Program-made: the position numbers and the translations under genes | Notes under the pieces: generated by a model | What the model saw: only the letters and a program-made list of their open reading frames with translations | Told to the model about the DNA's origin: nothing | Database searches by the model: none | Part shown: in pieces, positions 25,286 to 37,105 of the stretch | How the letters are laid out: every line of letters begins with the position of its first letter | Numbering within the stretch: position 1 is the first letter of the stretch | Assembly (NCBI GenBank): GCA_023512835.1 | Contig: CM042089.1 | Coordinates: 1,641,987-1,705,986, forward strand | DNA from: Taxillus chinensis | Lineage: Eukaryota; Streptophyta; Magnoliopsida; Santalales; Loranthaceae | Length of the DNA: 64,000 bases | Direction of reading: 5' to 3'

Positions 25286-27188
25286 TGATGACAACACGTA
25301 CTTCTCATCAATGCTCCCTCTTCTATTTGGACGTCTTTGTAAATAAGCTCTACATTCTAGAACCTCTGTTCTCTCTCCAAAGCTCGATGTGCAGACGGAT
25401 GGGTTGGCCAGACGGCTCCCTCTTTTTAGATGAAAATGGTACAGAATTATTTAGGTTACGATAACATTAAATGTAATTTGCCTCTTTATTTAAAAGAAAC
25501 TCTCGAGAATTGGTTGTAATATATTTTTATAAAATTAATTCTAAGATCTTAGTAAACATCATCAAGTTATGAAGTCAATTTAAGAATTAAAACAATCCAT
25601 TGAAACAACAATAATAAGTGATGATCACAAAATATGTATACACTTTTGATTTGAGTTATTGGAATTTGTATGAAATGGTTCGTAAATTTGGACCGTTGCA
25701 TGATAAACAGCCCAGCCCACTGCAAATAGCTTCCAAATGTTCTCAGCCACACTTTGTACTCTTACCCTTCCTGGGTTAGTGCCACCTCATCCCCATGGTA
25801 GACATTGGCAGAACATTGGCTCAGCGTGGCACTATGGTCACCATCGTCACCACCCCTACCAATGTTGCTCGGTTCAAAGCCTATTTCTTTTAAATTTTTA
25901 ATTTTATGCTATTAAAATTCAATAGTTATATAATTTTATGTAAATATTTTTAATGAGTTAAAATAATATTTTATTTTTTAATATTTTTTTCTTATAATAT
26001 CATTTTCTTGTATTATTAATTATTTTAATTTTAAGATTTATATATATATATAATTGACAAAAAAGAGGAAAGGAAAAAAATTAAATATATAAAATTTAAA
26101 AAACCCATTCAGATAGCTCTGGGGTACAATAGGTATACGCGTGGGCCAAAACAGGAAACCCAATATATGGAGAAACAAAAGACCCATGAGGGCTAAGGGC
26201 ATCCACAATAAATTTAGTATAATCACATTTCTCCTATAATTTAGAAAAAAAATATATAATATTATCAAAATCTTTATAGCAGGTTACTAAAAAAAATAAT
26301 ATAGATAAGAAGGAATAGTAAATCGATTTATATTTAGGGATTCAATATTAATCCTAAATTATTTTCTTATAATCTCTAATAGTATAGTATTGTCACATTG
26401 TAATTTAATTAAAAATTAATAATAAAAATGAAAGACAAAATAAAACAATATAAAATAAATTAAATAATAATGTAGATAGAAATGGGAAATAAAATGTTTA
26501 ATGTTTTTAAAAAATAAGCAAATTATTCAGTATTCATCCAAAAAAATAGTAATGAAAATGCCAATCTTATGCTGCTGTCGATGCACATCCACTATCAAGT
26601 CATTTTTACAAGATTAATATCTTTCCGATAGAATATCCAGCTAATGGTTAGAGATTTTTAAAAATCTCACACATCAGCTCCTCAAATTCTAGGCTATATA
26701 ATAAAATAATAGTTCTTAAATAGTTATTAAGTATCTTTTATCTTTCTATTCTTTTTCATTATGTCGTAGGGAAGGCATAAATAGGGATTATAGATTAGAT
26801 GTGTAATGGATATATTTTTATTATTTCGAGTGGCCGTTGTTTAGGCGACTTAAAACGCAAAGCCAATGCGTATATCTGTAAAAAGTTTCGGCCTTTTAAG
26901 GAATTAATGTGCAATGAGGATATCTTGGAAGAGGATGTATCGCTTGGGCTAATTTATTCATTTTATGGGGAAGTTTGTATTGCTGTGGTCGATAAGGGCA
27001 TATTTAAATGTAGTTCTTGTTGTAGATTCGAAAATGATGATAGATTAATTCGAGCTGGAGAAAGCTTTGAGAAGTTGGTTCACCTATCTCCACATGTGTA
27101 GGAAGAAGATTGGATGTAGGGATTAATTACATTGGACAAAATAAGCGTCTCTCAATCTCTCTTTCTTTCTTTCTCAATACAACTATCT

Positions 27189-27247
<59 letters not shown>

Positions 27248-28200
27248 CCAAAACATGGACAAACCCAATATTAAGAAACAAAAAATGAGACTAAATGACT
27301 AATTTCACAATAAATCTCCTGATATAATCAAACAAAGCCATCAATTTTCTTCCTAATATATGCAAATTTATATAAAGCATTCATGATAAATGTTATTTTT
27401 CCCATTTGTTTTCCTGTCCTAAAATTGTAATATTTATATGCCAATAAATCCTAATCTCTACATTTAACGTCACCACTGATTCAACCAATAAAGGAACTAA
27501 GATTGGCTTAATTGTTAGAGATATAAGCTTTCTTACATTTATAAGCTTTGATTAATGATATAACCATTTACGATTACAAAAAAGAAAACAAATGTAAAAC
27601 TGAACAATAAATAATAATTTAGAAGGAAAACAGCTGAAATATTTAATACCCTCTGCCAATTCATCTCTGTGCTTCCAAGTTTCACGATTTCAAGAATAAA
27701 GTTTGTGGTTTGAAAATGCCCATTGGTCAATGTTTCAGTTTTATACTTCCAAGTTTTTTCTTCAATAGGATCCTGTTAAAGACTTTTGTGGTTTTTAATG
27801 TGAGAGATATATTGAGATGAGACTGCATCTTTAACGGAATCAAAATTAGGCAATATGTACTCCTGGATTTTTATTGGTATATAATTAAATTGAAGATTTC
27901 TTTGGAAATAAGTTAATTAAGAACATTGCTATGCTGCCATCCTATTTTTTGCCTTGGATTTATAAATAGTGTATCACTTTATGTGAATTAATGCTGCAAT
28001 ACATTTAGTTTGCTTGATTATTTTAGGTGGGGCGAGCGACCTGAAGTTCCTTCTCTTATGCAAGTTATGATTTTAGTGAGCCCAAAATTAACATTGATTT
28101 GACATAACGAATGTATGGTTGTTATTTTACTAATTTTTAAAAGAGCATAAAAACATGGTATGGGACATGGCATAAATATATTGGAGTTTGTTTTTTGACT
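25286..28200. other. AT-rich intergenic DNA; orphan frame at 26799-27101; TC microsatellite
   Basis: No recognised gene. A 100-codon plus frame at 26799-27101 has fairly balanced codon use (RPFKELMCNEDILEEDVSLG, then CIAVVDKGIFKCSSC) but no family I know, no intron signals that extend it, and no partner exon. A GGGCATCCACAATAAA motif after TAA at about 26195 resembles the left end of the PIF/Harbinger-like MITEs, without a matching right end. Confidence 0.4.
27191..27245. repeat. TC microsatellite
   Basis: About 27 nearly uninterrupted TC units. Confidence 0.95.
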
Positions 28201-28201
28201 G

Positions 28202-28424
28202 GTGCAGCACAACATATTTAAACGTCAGATTTTGGGTATCACCGATTTTGAAAATGAAGATACGGTGTTAGTAACTGCATGCCAGAAAGCAATGGGAGAG
28301 CTTGTTGACTTGTCGTACTGGATGCACAAAGGGATAATTAAGATGGAAATATCCGGAATTACATCAAAATATACCCCTCTTGTCACCATTTCCGCTGACT
28401 CGGACATCAACCAAGGTAAATACT
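28202..28424 (+). other. Exon-like open segment of unknown origin
   Basis: A 74-codon frame is bordered by an acceptor-like TGGTGCAG just before it and by AACCAAG|GTAAAT at its end (before 28415). The peptide (ACQKAMGELVDLSYWMHKGI, then EISGITSKYTPLV) has ordinary protein composition, unlike random AT-rich frames. I do not recognise the family and find no neighbouring exons, so it may be a relic exon of a lost or transposon-captured gene. Confidence 0.3.
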
Positions 28425-29081
28425 GAATTAGATTTCGTGAGGCTAATAGCACAAGAAATGTCCTAGTTTCGTCAAAGAAAGCCAGCAATTTGACGGTCTT
28501 CCTAAGTTGCTTTTGCAAAAATGATAAAACGTAAACGAAATTTTCCCATTTGCTGTCTGTCCTTCAATTATTAATGTTTACAGACCACCTAATCCCAATT
28601 CAAATTTAACGTCAACCAGAATGAAGGTCAACGTAATTTCATGCCTAATTGTGCCTTGGACTTAATTGTCAGATCTGGCTTTAGCTTGTCATACCATCAA
28701 CTTGTAGCACGCTGGATTAGGCTTCACCATTTACATTTCTCTCAAAAGGTTAAAATGCACTGTCCGCGTAGCAATGAATTCATATGAGATAGTAGTTTGC
28801 AAGGAAACATCAAGGTGTTCGTCGCCGTCTATATGCCCTCTGGCCTTTTCTCCGCCACCGTTTCATAGGCTAACTACATAATTCGGTAATTCCCCCAGAC
28901 AGCCCTAATTTTCGCAAAAAGAACAACGCACTTGGCTGTTTTGGTTTCTTCCGAAACACGGAAACAGGTCCCATGTTCTTGTTATTCAAAATTTGTTCCC
29001 CCTTCGTTGTTTCGAGTCCGTCGTTGTCGGTTTCGGCGGTGACATTATATTATCGATGGTAACAGCTTGAACCGATCGATC
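28425..29081. other. Upstream region of the Rpp38-like gene
   Basis: More balanced in base composition toward 28700-29081, as expected of promoter and leader. An AGCCCTAA motif lies near 28900. No coding region supported on either strand. Confidence 0.45.
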
Positions 29082-31178
29082 ATGACGCGGAAGAACAGAA
29101 ATCCTCGAGGCCCTGCTGACGTTTCCGACTCCACCCTCCTTCCTCAGGACCGACGGTACGCATTGTTCATTCTCCTCTGTCTCCGTCCTGCAATTTCCAG
29201 TGTGTTTAAGGTTGGCGTGTCGATTTTGCAGTTGCTTCGAAGGAGAGTCTTTGGCTCGCTTGCTCAAGTTAATTAAAAGGTACTGCTTACTAGTTACTCA
29301 CTACTTCCGACAGTCCCTAATCCCTGTACTTGTCGCAGTCGATTGTTTTTCTATGTGTTGTTTGATTTAGATTTCATGGGTTTTGATGATTTTGACGGAA
29401 CAATACTAGATGTAGGCATATAGTTACGTAGTTTGGTCATGAAGTTGTCTCCACTGACAATAGATTGTGGTACCTACTAAATTGCTTTAAAACGAACTCT
29501 TTTTTTTTTTTGTTGGTTTCTCTGTTTTTTGGAGCAGGGAGATTGAGTCAACCAGACTTACAGATGCATCATTGCCTGAAAAGTTTTGGCTCAAGGTTTT
29601 GAATTTCCATACACTAGTAATGCATTTTCTACTGAGGCAGTTCTGTGCCTAAAATTGATTTTTGAAATTTTTGCATCCATTTAGCAACAATTCTCGGTTG
29701 GGGTGAATGATGTGACTCGTGTGCTTGAGCGGATGGCGTCCGTTCCCGATATGGAAAACTCCTCAGACTGCTCTCCAGGAAACCGTTCCGATGGAAAACC
29801 ACCTTTGGTTCAACTGCAGGTTAGTTATCTCCACAACTTTTCTTTTCGACAGTAAACATGAAAAAGGTGCCTCATTAGTCATTGTCAGTCTCATTCTAAA
29901 CATAAATATTTGACACTGCATGTGTTTCTTATATACAAATATCGCTGTTTGTGTCTCATTTTATTCAGCAAAGCTAAATTTTACGTTTACTTTCTCTTCC
30001 ACCTTGGTATGTGTGATGTTTTCTATTTACATAATTTTCAGATGGAATGTTTGGTTGAAACGTACATGTGGTTTTGCTGATTGCTTTTGAGTGGGGAACT
30101 AAAAGTATTGTTTTTGTTACTATTACTATTATTATTTTCTTAAATCATAATAGTAAGGGAGGCATGTCAATGAAATCTGAATTGGATGCTTGTATTTGTT
30201 GTAAATGAATTCCATGTCTCTGATGCACAGTAAGTGCAATTAAAATTCATTAGTGCGACTCTTGAGACATGTTGACACAAATTCTATGTCATTGCCTCAT
30301 AACTGATGATGGAAATTGAGCTACTCGAATGCCCAAATTTAATGTATTTTTTGTTAGCCTATCAATCAGCTTTCAGGAACATATTGTCACAATATATGCA
30401 CGCTGTTTTTGTTGCTAACATTCTCACTTATTCTGTATCTCCGTGGAAACTTTCCTCTCAAGATGGTTCCGGTTGGAAAATAACATAAATGCTGCAAAAG
30501 CAAATTCCCCTCCATCATGTACTGAGTAAAATGAGAACGATTTGTTTAAATTAGCAAGATTAATGATTCTACAAATTGAAGATGAACTTTTCTATAGACG
30601 AAGGTTGGGTTACATTTTGTTCAGGGAAACCACTCCTCAAGGAGTTTATCTGATTCTCTGCAGACTTTTGCTTATGCAAACTGAAGGTTTTGACCTCGTA
30701 ATTGTCCTCGTGATAATATGAGATTGCTTGCTTATTTAACTTCTAGACCCTAATGTTACAAGGCAAATGGGGATTGATTCTTTTCTTATGGGATACGTAT
30801 ATTTTAACTGGGTTAATGATTATTTTCAATAATCGTGGTGTAGGCTATACTATTGGCCAACAATTGCAACCCTCAGTGGTTAACAAAACATCTTCCAAGT
30901 TTGGCCTCATCAAGGAAAGTTCCACTGATATTTGTTAAAGATAAGAAAGCCGGTTCTTTAAGATTAGGTGAACTAGTGAAGCTGAAAACAACAATGGCCA
31001 TTGGGGTGAAGGTAAAGTCATGAATTAGAAGATAGCATCTCTTCTTTATGCAGTTTTCATTCTTTTACTTGTATTAAAAAATCATTGTTTTAATTAAATC
31101 TAATTCTTATAGGCTAAAGGGAACTCTATAAATATACTTATTGAGGAAATTCTTCGTGGAGACAGTTACAGATTTTGA
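29082..31178 (+). CDS. L7Ae/L30e-fold protein, probably RNase P/MRP subunit Rpp38-like
   Basis: Six exons: 29082-29155, 29232-29279, 29538-29595, 29685-29819, 30844-31011 and 31113-31178, giving 182 residues with clean GT..AG borders. The N-terminal part holds GESLARLLKLIKREIE and FSVGVNDVTRVLERM; a short acidic/serine linker follows. The L7Ae-like core has AILLANNCNPQWLTKHLPSL, KVPLIFVKDKKAGSLRLGEL, KTTMAIGVK and LIEEILRGD, matching the A..D..P...L...P.LC....VP...V......LG pattern of L7Ae-type RNA-binding proteins. In eukaryotes the Rpp38/Pop3 branch binds kink-turns in RNase P and MRP RNA in the nucleolus; I infer this branch from the overall layout. The last exon ends early (RGDSYRF, stop 31176-31178) compared with the truncated copy at 24864, because of one extra A near 31164. 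Intron 4 and everything after it is duplicated at 23699-25285. Confidence 0.72.
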
Positions 31179-31652
31179 GACAAGTGACTTGAAGTGTAGT
31201 GAAATCCCCCTTGCTCCCTGTTAGTGTTCTGAATTTTGACAGAGCAATATAAAATGGTAAACATGTGAGGAAAGCTCTGCCTTTGGAACCAGAAGTTTGA
31301 TTTTGCTTACTTTATAGCGCATAAATAAATTTTTTTATGCATATGAATATAAAACTATCAACAGGATGATTTTGGGATTGTTTCTAACTGTATTTGGGTG
31401 GGTGATTAGGAGATGGAGTGGCATTTGAAAGCTTAATTAGGATATGTGAGTTGGTGCTATTAAAATTCATTTGATAAAGTAAGCTGTGCAGCCCTTTTCA
31501 CTGGATTTTTAAAGTGGTAAGGTAGTATCTTTCGTTACTGTTTCATGTCTACATGAGATGTAAATCTTAAACCCTTCAATGGCTAGATGCTGCAGGCGGT
31601 GGCATGTTGCCATGACATGGAACCCTTGTTCACATTCATCAATGTTCCCTAA
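30025..31652 (+). repeat. Segmental duplication, copy B (inside and downstream of the Rpp38-like gene)
   Basis: Starts inside intron 4 of the gene and ends about 470 bp beyond its stop. It matches 23699-25285. It keeps the 21-bp exon segment missing in copy A but has the frameshifting extra base in the last exon. Confidence 0.9.
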
Positions 31653-33652
31653 TGACCCTAGGCGCTCCAGGCACGCTGTGGATGCCTGAAAACATCCAGG
31701 GAAGTCTAATTGAAGCATGCATCCAATGGCAATCATATTTATTGAGACCCCCACAGCCATTTGATGAACCTAGTGGTCGTTTCTCTGCTGCCCGCCAAAT
31801 CTGGGGCAAAACCCTCTCTTCCGGGTGCACTTTGCTTTATTACTTCATTCCCTTTATGCTGCTATCCAACCTTCAAAGGACGTTAGTGTGGATATGGTAG
31901 ATTTTTGAAGATCATTAAAAATCTTCCTTAATGGTTTTTTTTTTACTACGATTGGGTTTTGAACTTATGGTCTACACTAAACTTTCGGTGTAAATTGTTG
32001 GATTTCTGATGATCGGTTGAAAATTAAGTTTTATTTAACTATAATTTAGTGAGGTAAGGTAGCAGAGTTACGGTTAAATGACTATTTGTTATTTGTCATT
32101 ATTGGATGCAGATTGAACTATTCATATTAAAATTTTGGCACCAGAATGTAGCTGACCATAGCTTTGCATGACTCCGTTTTCATACGCATCTAACCAAAAC
32201 TAGGGACGGAAAATCAGACGTGAATCATAAACTGTATTAGTACTTAGCTGGCTATCTGAAAATTTGAATAATTTCTGCATTTGAAAATCCAACAATAATT
32301 AGCCCAGGAAAAAAAATCAAAATTGAGAATGTGTATTAATCATGCGTTTATATTAAATTATATATATTAATGTTTAAATGCAGAAATAAATATAGATATA
32401 TTAGTTTTTGTTTGAATATAATTATTTATTTATTTTGAATGCAATCTGTATGCATACGAGGATATAAATCAGCTACAATCATACATGTATCCAACCTAGT
32501 GAATGCATATAATTGGAAACCGCTAATCACTGCGTACTGTTTGCAAGTATTTTGGGTGGTGACTCGCCATTCAACTCAGCAGATGACAGAATGGTACAAA
32601 CAAATGTCATTGGATTTGGTAGTTCTCCATTCTCACTTCTCTTTAGCGTCCCTTATCCTTGGGTTGGGTCTCACTCCATTGGCTCAAAAGAAAAGTATAT
32701 GAAAACTGAAACATATATCCTTCGAACCAAGAGTTGTGACGCATTTGTTGTTCACGGGTAACATCGCACAGAATGTCAACCAGTCAGAGACGGTGAGAGG
32801 ATTGCAGAGAGAAGATGATCGTACAACAACAAAAATTGAAGTATCAAAATTCAGCAAGCACAATTTATCCTAAAACTAAAAGAAAAAAAATAATACTCAT
32901 TCCTATATATGCTCATAAATAATATGAATTCACAAAGTAAACTCTATCAAATTTGCCGCCTGCAATCACCATGTCCTGATTCCCGTCCTATACAAATTGC
33001 TTTTGCTACATGGATAACAAACGAATCTGGTGCATTCTCCTCATCTCCATCTTTCCTCTATGCGATTCATCGGTGATCCTAGCAGCAGCATTGACGAGAA
33101 CCGGCCAGACTAGCTAGTTTGCAGGCCCTGCATAATACCAAAAGCTGGAAGCAAGCACGCTGGATTGAAGTGAAGCCCATGACATGCGCAGACCCAAAGA
33201 AACGTTAAGGTGGGGGGTGGAAGGAGACCCATAATTGTGGTAAGAGCAACCATCAAATTGGAATCGCTCCCACATGGAGCATCTGCACCCCAGTGCTTAC
33301 ACTTTCCGTGGCCAAGCCCGTATCAGAGCTTCTCCGAAAGACCCTGCGCATATGGAAAGACAGGTCTTTTAGAATTAGTCGCAAATGTCCCACTATAAAA
33401 AGATACAAAGTCAAAAAGCCACAATCAAACGAAAACATTTTTTGTTTAAAAGGGTATAAGTATTATCAAAAGGCAAAAGAGCCAGACTAGTAAGAGCCAA
33501 GAGGTGAATGGTAGGCGGTAGCCAAGATCCACCAATTATGACGACGGCTCCCACAAAAACCAGACACTAAACCAACGAGTCACGACAACGGGCATATAGA
33601 AACGAGCGCTAAAATACAAGGCGAGGCCATACTTGAACTAAATGGGCCAGAA
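31653..33652. other. Intergenic DNA; unexplained GC-richer block at its left end
   Basis: Immediately after the duplication, 31655-31880 is less AT-rich and has an open plus frame (82 codons, with GRFSAARQIWGKTLSSG) that I cannot assign. 31900-32440 is AT-rich. 32440-33560 is mixed, with no family recognised on either strand; the right end is probably the 3' untranslated region of the minus-strand DUF538 gene. Confidence 0.4.
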
Positions 33653-34514
33653 TTATAATAAACACATAATAAACTCAAAAAGCTGAAAGTTCTTTGAATA
33701 TGACGCATTTTCTCCCTGGTGCCGCCGCAAGCAAACAAACTGCATACAGGGAAAAAGAATCGAGACAAATTAATGAAAAAAAGGCCAAACCAAGTAGGAT
33801 CGTGTTGTTTTCGAAGCCTTGTTAACTTTTCCAACGTGGTCGTATAAATAAACAAGATTTGCATTTTCAAGCAAAACATGAAAAATGAAACACGAAACAC
33901 GAAACATTAAACATGAAACAAACAAGCAAACAAACATAAAACATGAAACATGAAACGACCAAGAAGAGGTGGAGGGAGGGGAGTATATAATACAAAAGAG
34001 AATGGAATTGAATTACCTGCGGAAAGGCTGATCGAAAAATGAAGGCGGTGGGGGTGAGTCGACCGCCAGCCTCTGTACAGTCGGGAGGGGTCTCGAAGAG
34101 GGAGAGGGAGAACTGCTTGTGGACGACGCCGACGTCGAAGTAGATGATGCCGGAGCTGGGGACGTCGACGCGGATCCCTTTCACGGGGAACCACAGGAAC
34201 AGCTCCTGAGCGGCCACCCCGGAGAGGGCTCCGATCTGCCCGTAGCTCATCGTCCCTGAAACGTTGCGGTCGTAATGCAACTCGCACTCGAACTTGGCGT
34301 TACAGGCCTGGTCCAGGTGGGCCTCGAACCTCCCCGTCGCCTCGTCCATGGCGAAGTCCGTCACCCCCTTCGGGAGGAGCCCCATGGGGAGGCCGTGCGA
34401 TCGCAGCGCATCGTAGATTGACCTCTGCTCCTGCGAGCTCCGCGATGAAGGCACGATTAAGAGGATGAAGAAGATCAGGGAAGAAAAGAAAAGGTGAGGC
34501 CGAGGAGGAATCAT
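33653..34514 (-). CDS. DUF538 family secreted protein
   Basis: Exon 1 is 34514-34017 (166 codons, ATG at 34514). It starts with a clear signal peptide, hydrophobic FFSSLIFFILLIVPSS ending near residue 27. The DUF538 domain fills most of the rest: SIYDALRSHGLPMGLLPKGV, then TGRFEAHLDQACNAKFE, YGQIGALSGVAAQELFLWFP, IRVDVPSSGIIYFDVGVVHK and FETPPDC. This order and the L..HGLP.GLLP.. start are diagnostic. DUF538 proteins are small plant secreted or apoplastic proteins of uncertain biochemistry, linked in the literature to stress and lipid or chlorophyll binding. The exon ends with CAG|GTAATT. A plausible second exon, 33739-33653, adds 28 residues and a stop, but its peptide is not conserved to my knowledge, so the 3' end is tentative. 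The first exon is GC-rich, unlike the flanking DNA. Confidence 0.85.
33850..33960. repeat. Degenerate AAACATGAAAC tandem repeats in the DUF538 intron
   Basis: The plus strand contains about ten imperfect repeats of GAAACAYGAAACA and CAAACAAACA type. They create long but meaningless frames on the minus strand beyond the donor site at 34016. Confidence 0.75.
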
Positions 34515-34684
34515 GGTATGTTATGACTTATGTGTTTCGGGTTTGAGGATCGATGTGGGTTTATGGAATTCTAGAGAGAGAGATGGAGATTGGTTAAGAA
34601 GACGACATTGGTGCCAGCGGGATGACAGAGAGGACGACGACGATGATGATGCCCATAGCCACGGAATGATCAATTATTGGGGGA

Positions 34685-34725
<41 letters not shown>

Positions 34726-35030
34726 AAAAATATATAATTAGATCGTAGAATTATTAACACACTTAATATTGTTACATTGATTGAGATAGCGGAAAATTTA
34801 AATATATACCATTGAATATTAATCTAATATAGAAAGTTTCTCTAAGAATTTAATTTCATATAGCATGACTATATATATATCAATATTACATCTCTTTTTG
34901 CATATTCATACACCTAATGATAGTATCTAATTTGTTTCGATTAAATCACATGTGGATTCTGATTAATTTATTGAACCAACGAAATATCAGTCATGCACAA
35001 AAGGATATTGCAAATATTTTTAATATTTTT

Positions 35031-35070
<40 letters not shown>

Positions 35071-37097
35071 CCATCATTTCATGCAAGTTTCTCCACATAG
35101 ACTTAACATGTCAACATTTCATTGGTGGTGATTTGGTTAGTTTCACTTATGATTTAGTCCGAATCAATAAGTGAATCTGTTTTAAAAATTGTTTGGTAAC
35201 ATATTTTATTTTTAGAAATAAAATTATTTTTAAAAATTATAAACTTAAATAAATTTTTAACACTCATAAATAATTTTAATTTTATCGTACTGTTTTTAAA
35301 AGCAATAATATTTTAAAACATAATATCATCATACCAAATAATTTCTAAAATATGATCATACTAGATGTAAGCAAAAAAGACTTGCACAAAAGGTTGTGTG
35401 TAACATTATCCCCTATAATAAAAACATAAATATTTTATATAGGTATTTTGTGCAAAATTCTCCGCGCACACCTCATGTATTAATATTTCATTGGTCGATA
35501 ATTTGGTCAAATCTATATACAAGAGGTCTGACTCGTAAAAAACATAATTAGCATAGTTATCAAGATCGAGTAAGGCATCGGGTGATCGGGTCACTAGTTC
35601 AACTATCGGATCAGTGATCGAAACAATCATATAATTAATAATTATATATAAAATAAATATTTTAAACTAACATATTAAAATTATGCTTCTAATTTAATAC
35701 TATTTATTTTTAATGTGTATTTCTAACATAAATTTTTAATAAAAGAAAAATCAGATAAAATTTACAAGGATATTAAAATAAAATATCTCATTAATTTTAA
35801 ATTAAATTTATATTATAAAATAAATTAAATAATATTTTATCATTTTAAAAAATCGGTCGAATTGGTCAAGTCACAGAAAATCGGTAGGATCAATCGAATT
35901 TTTTTTTTTAACAGAAATAATTGTGCCTTAATCATCGATTCACCAATCATACTAGTAGGAGCGGTCCGATTCTTTCTGATAACTATGATAATTAGGATTG
36001 CCCTATAAAAAACAAAAACTATTTTTTTCCCATGTGGGTGAGTCCACCTGGACTCGGAGAGGTTCATCCAATGATATGTATTTGCAAACGTGGAATTGTA
36101 CGCCACGTCAGAGAGCCATGGTTGCTGCGAATGTGAGGGGTTCGGTGGTGGGTTTAATCAGCGGAGGGAGTGCGGAAATGGAGGCGCGATGTCGGAACGG
36201 GGTTTTGGTAAGCGGCGAGTACGGTACATCCACGTGGATAACGAGAGGACTGGGTTGGGTAACAACATTAAAGCGTTTTGTTGGAAAACTGTTCCTCTAT
36301 TTCAATCATTTCCCTCGTCTCGTCTCGTCCGTTTTTTTTTTTTTCTTTTTGTTTGGTCTGCCAGCGCCAGCAGACAAATGATAAGATTTCAAGGGAGGTA
36401 AAAATTATTTACATGTGAATGCATCTCCTAAAAGAATCAAATTTGTCGAATTGCATGTGGCCGATAGTAAATTTTAAGTTTTTTTTTTTTTTGTTATTTT
36501 AGGGTGATTTATTTGGCCGACAGTAAGGCTCGACATTAGCGCTTTACAAGGTTAGACGTTTTTATATGAAATATGGTAATTTATTTATGACATCCCCTCT
36601 GCTAAAATAAGACAATTAAAAAAAATAACACGGTAATTACATTCATAGAAAAGAAAATACTATTGTAATTTGTAATCCATTAGACGAATAATTTCTTAAA
36701 ATTAATAATTATTTATATTTTGGTGACATATATACGTTCAATACACATAAAAAAATTTAGTATTGATTAAGTTTTCAATATTGATATAAAATTTAGTCCA
36801 TATGCCCGAAAGTTTTAGGTTCTCTTACTGAAACAATGATAGCGTCCCATAATTTTTAGTAGATTAAGTGATTGATATGATAATTATTAAATATTAAATA
36901 TTTATTTCTAGAATAACAAATTAAAGATAAATATTAAATAATTAATATGACAGTTATTACAAAAAAAAAAACTTATGAGCGATATGTTAGAAAAAATTAA
37001 AAGAAATTGAAGTTAAATAAGACTTTCATAACTTCTTTTTTATTGTTATTTTCTATTGTATAATTTATTATAATTGTTGTCCACAGTTGTTATAACT
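34515..37097. other. Intergenic DNA with TA microsatellites and a small GC-richer island
   Basis: TA runs at about 34689-34718 and 35037-35066. A diverged member of the 11989-12318 repeat is at about 35365-35510. The island at about 36040-36370 has open plus frames of up to 127 codons and the palindrome CCACGTGG at 36230-36237, but no family is recognised; it could be an orphan promoter or relic. Confidence 0.45.
36230..36237. promoter_or_regulatory. G-box palindrome CCACGTGG
   Basis: Perfect CACGTG core inside the GC-richer island; another ACGT core (GCCACGTCA) is about 130 bp upstream. No gene is recognised downstream, so function is uncertain. Confidence 0.3.
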
Positions 37098-37105
37098 AAG
37101 ATGAC

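Noticed and set aside
26195..26640. Third MITE of the GAGCATCCACW family
   Set aside because: Only left-end-like motifs were seen and no matching inverted right end with target duplication, so I do not call an element.
33867..34016. Continuation of the DUF538 frame past its first exon
   Set aside because: The extension runs through AAACATG repeats, is extremely hydrophobic and Phe/Cys-rich, and begins right at a good GTAATT donor.
33907..34287. Second minus-strand frame of 126 codons over the DUF538 exon
   Set aside because: Arginine/proline-rich shadow frame of the GC-rich coding exon; no conserved motif.
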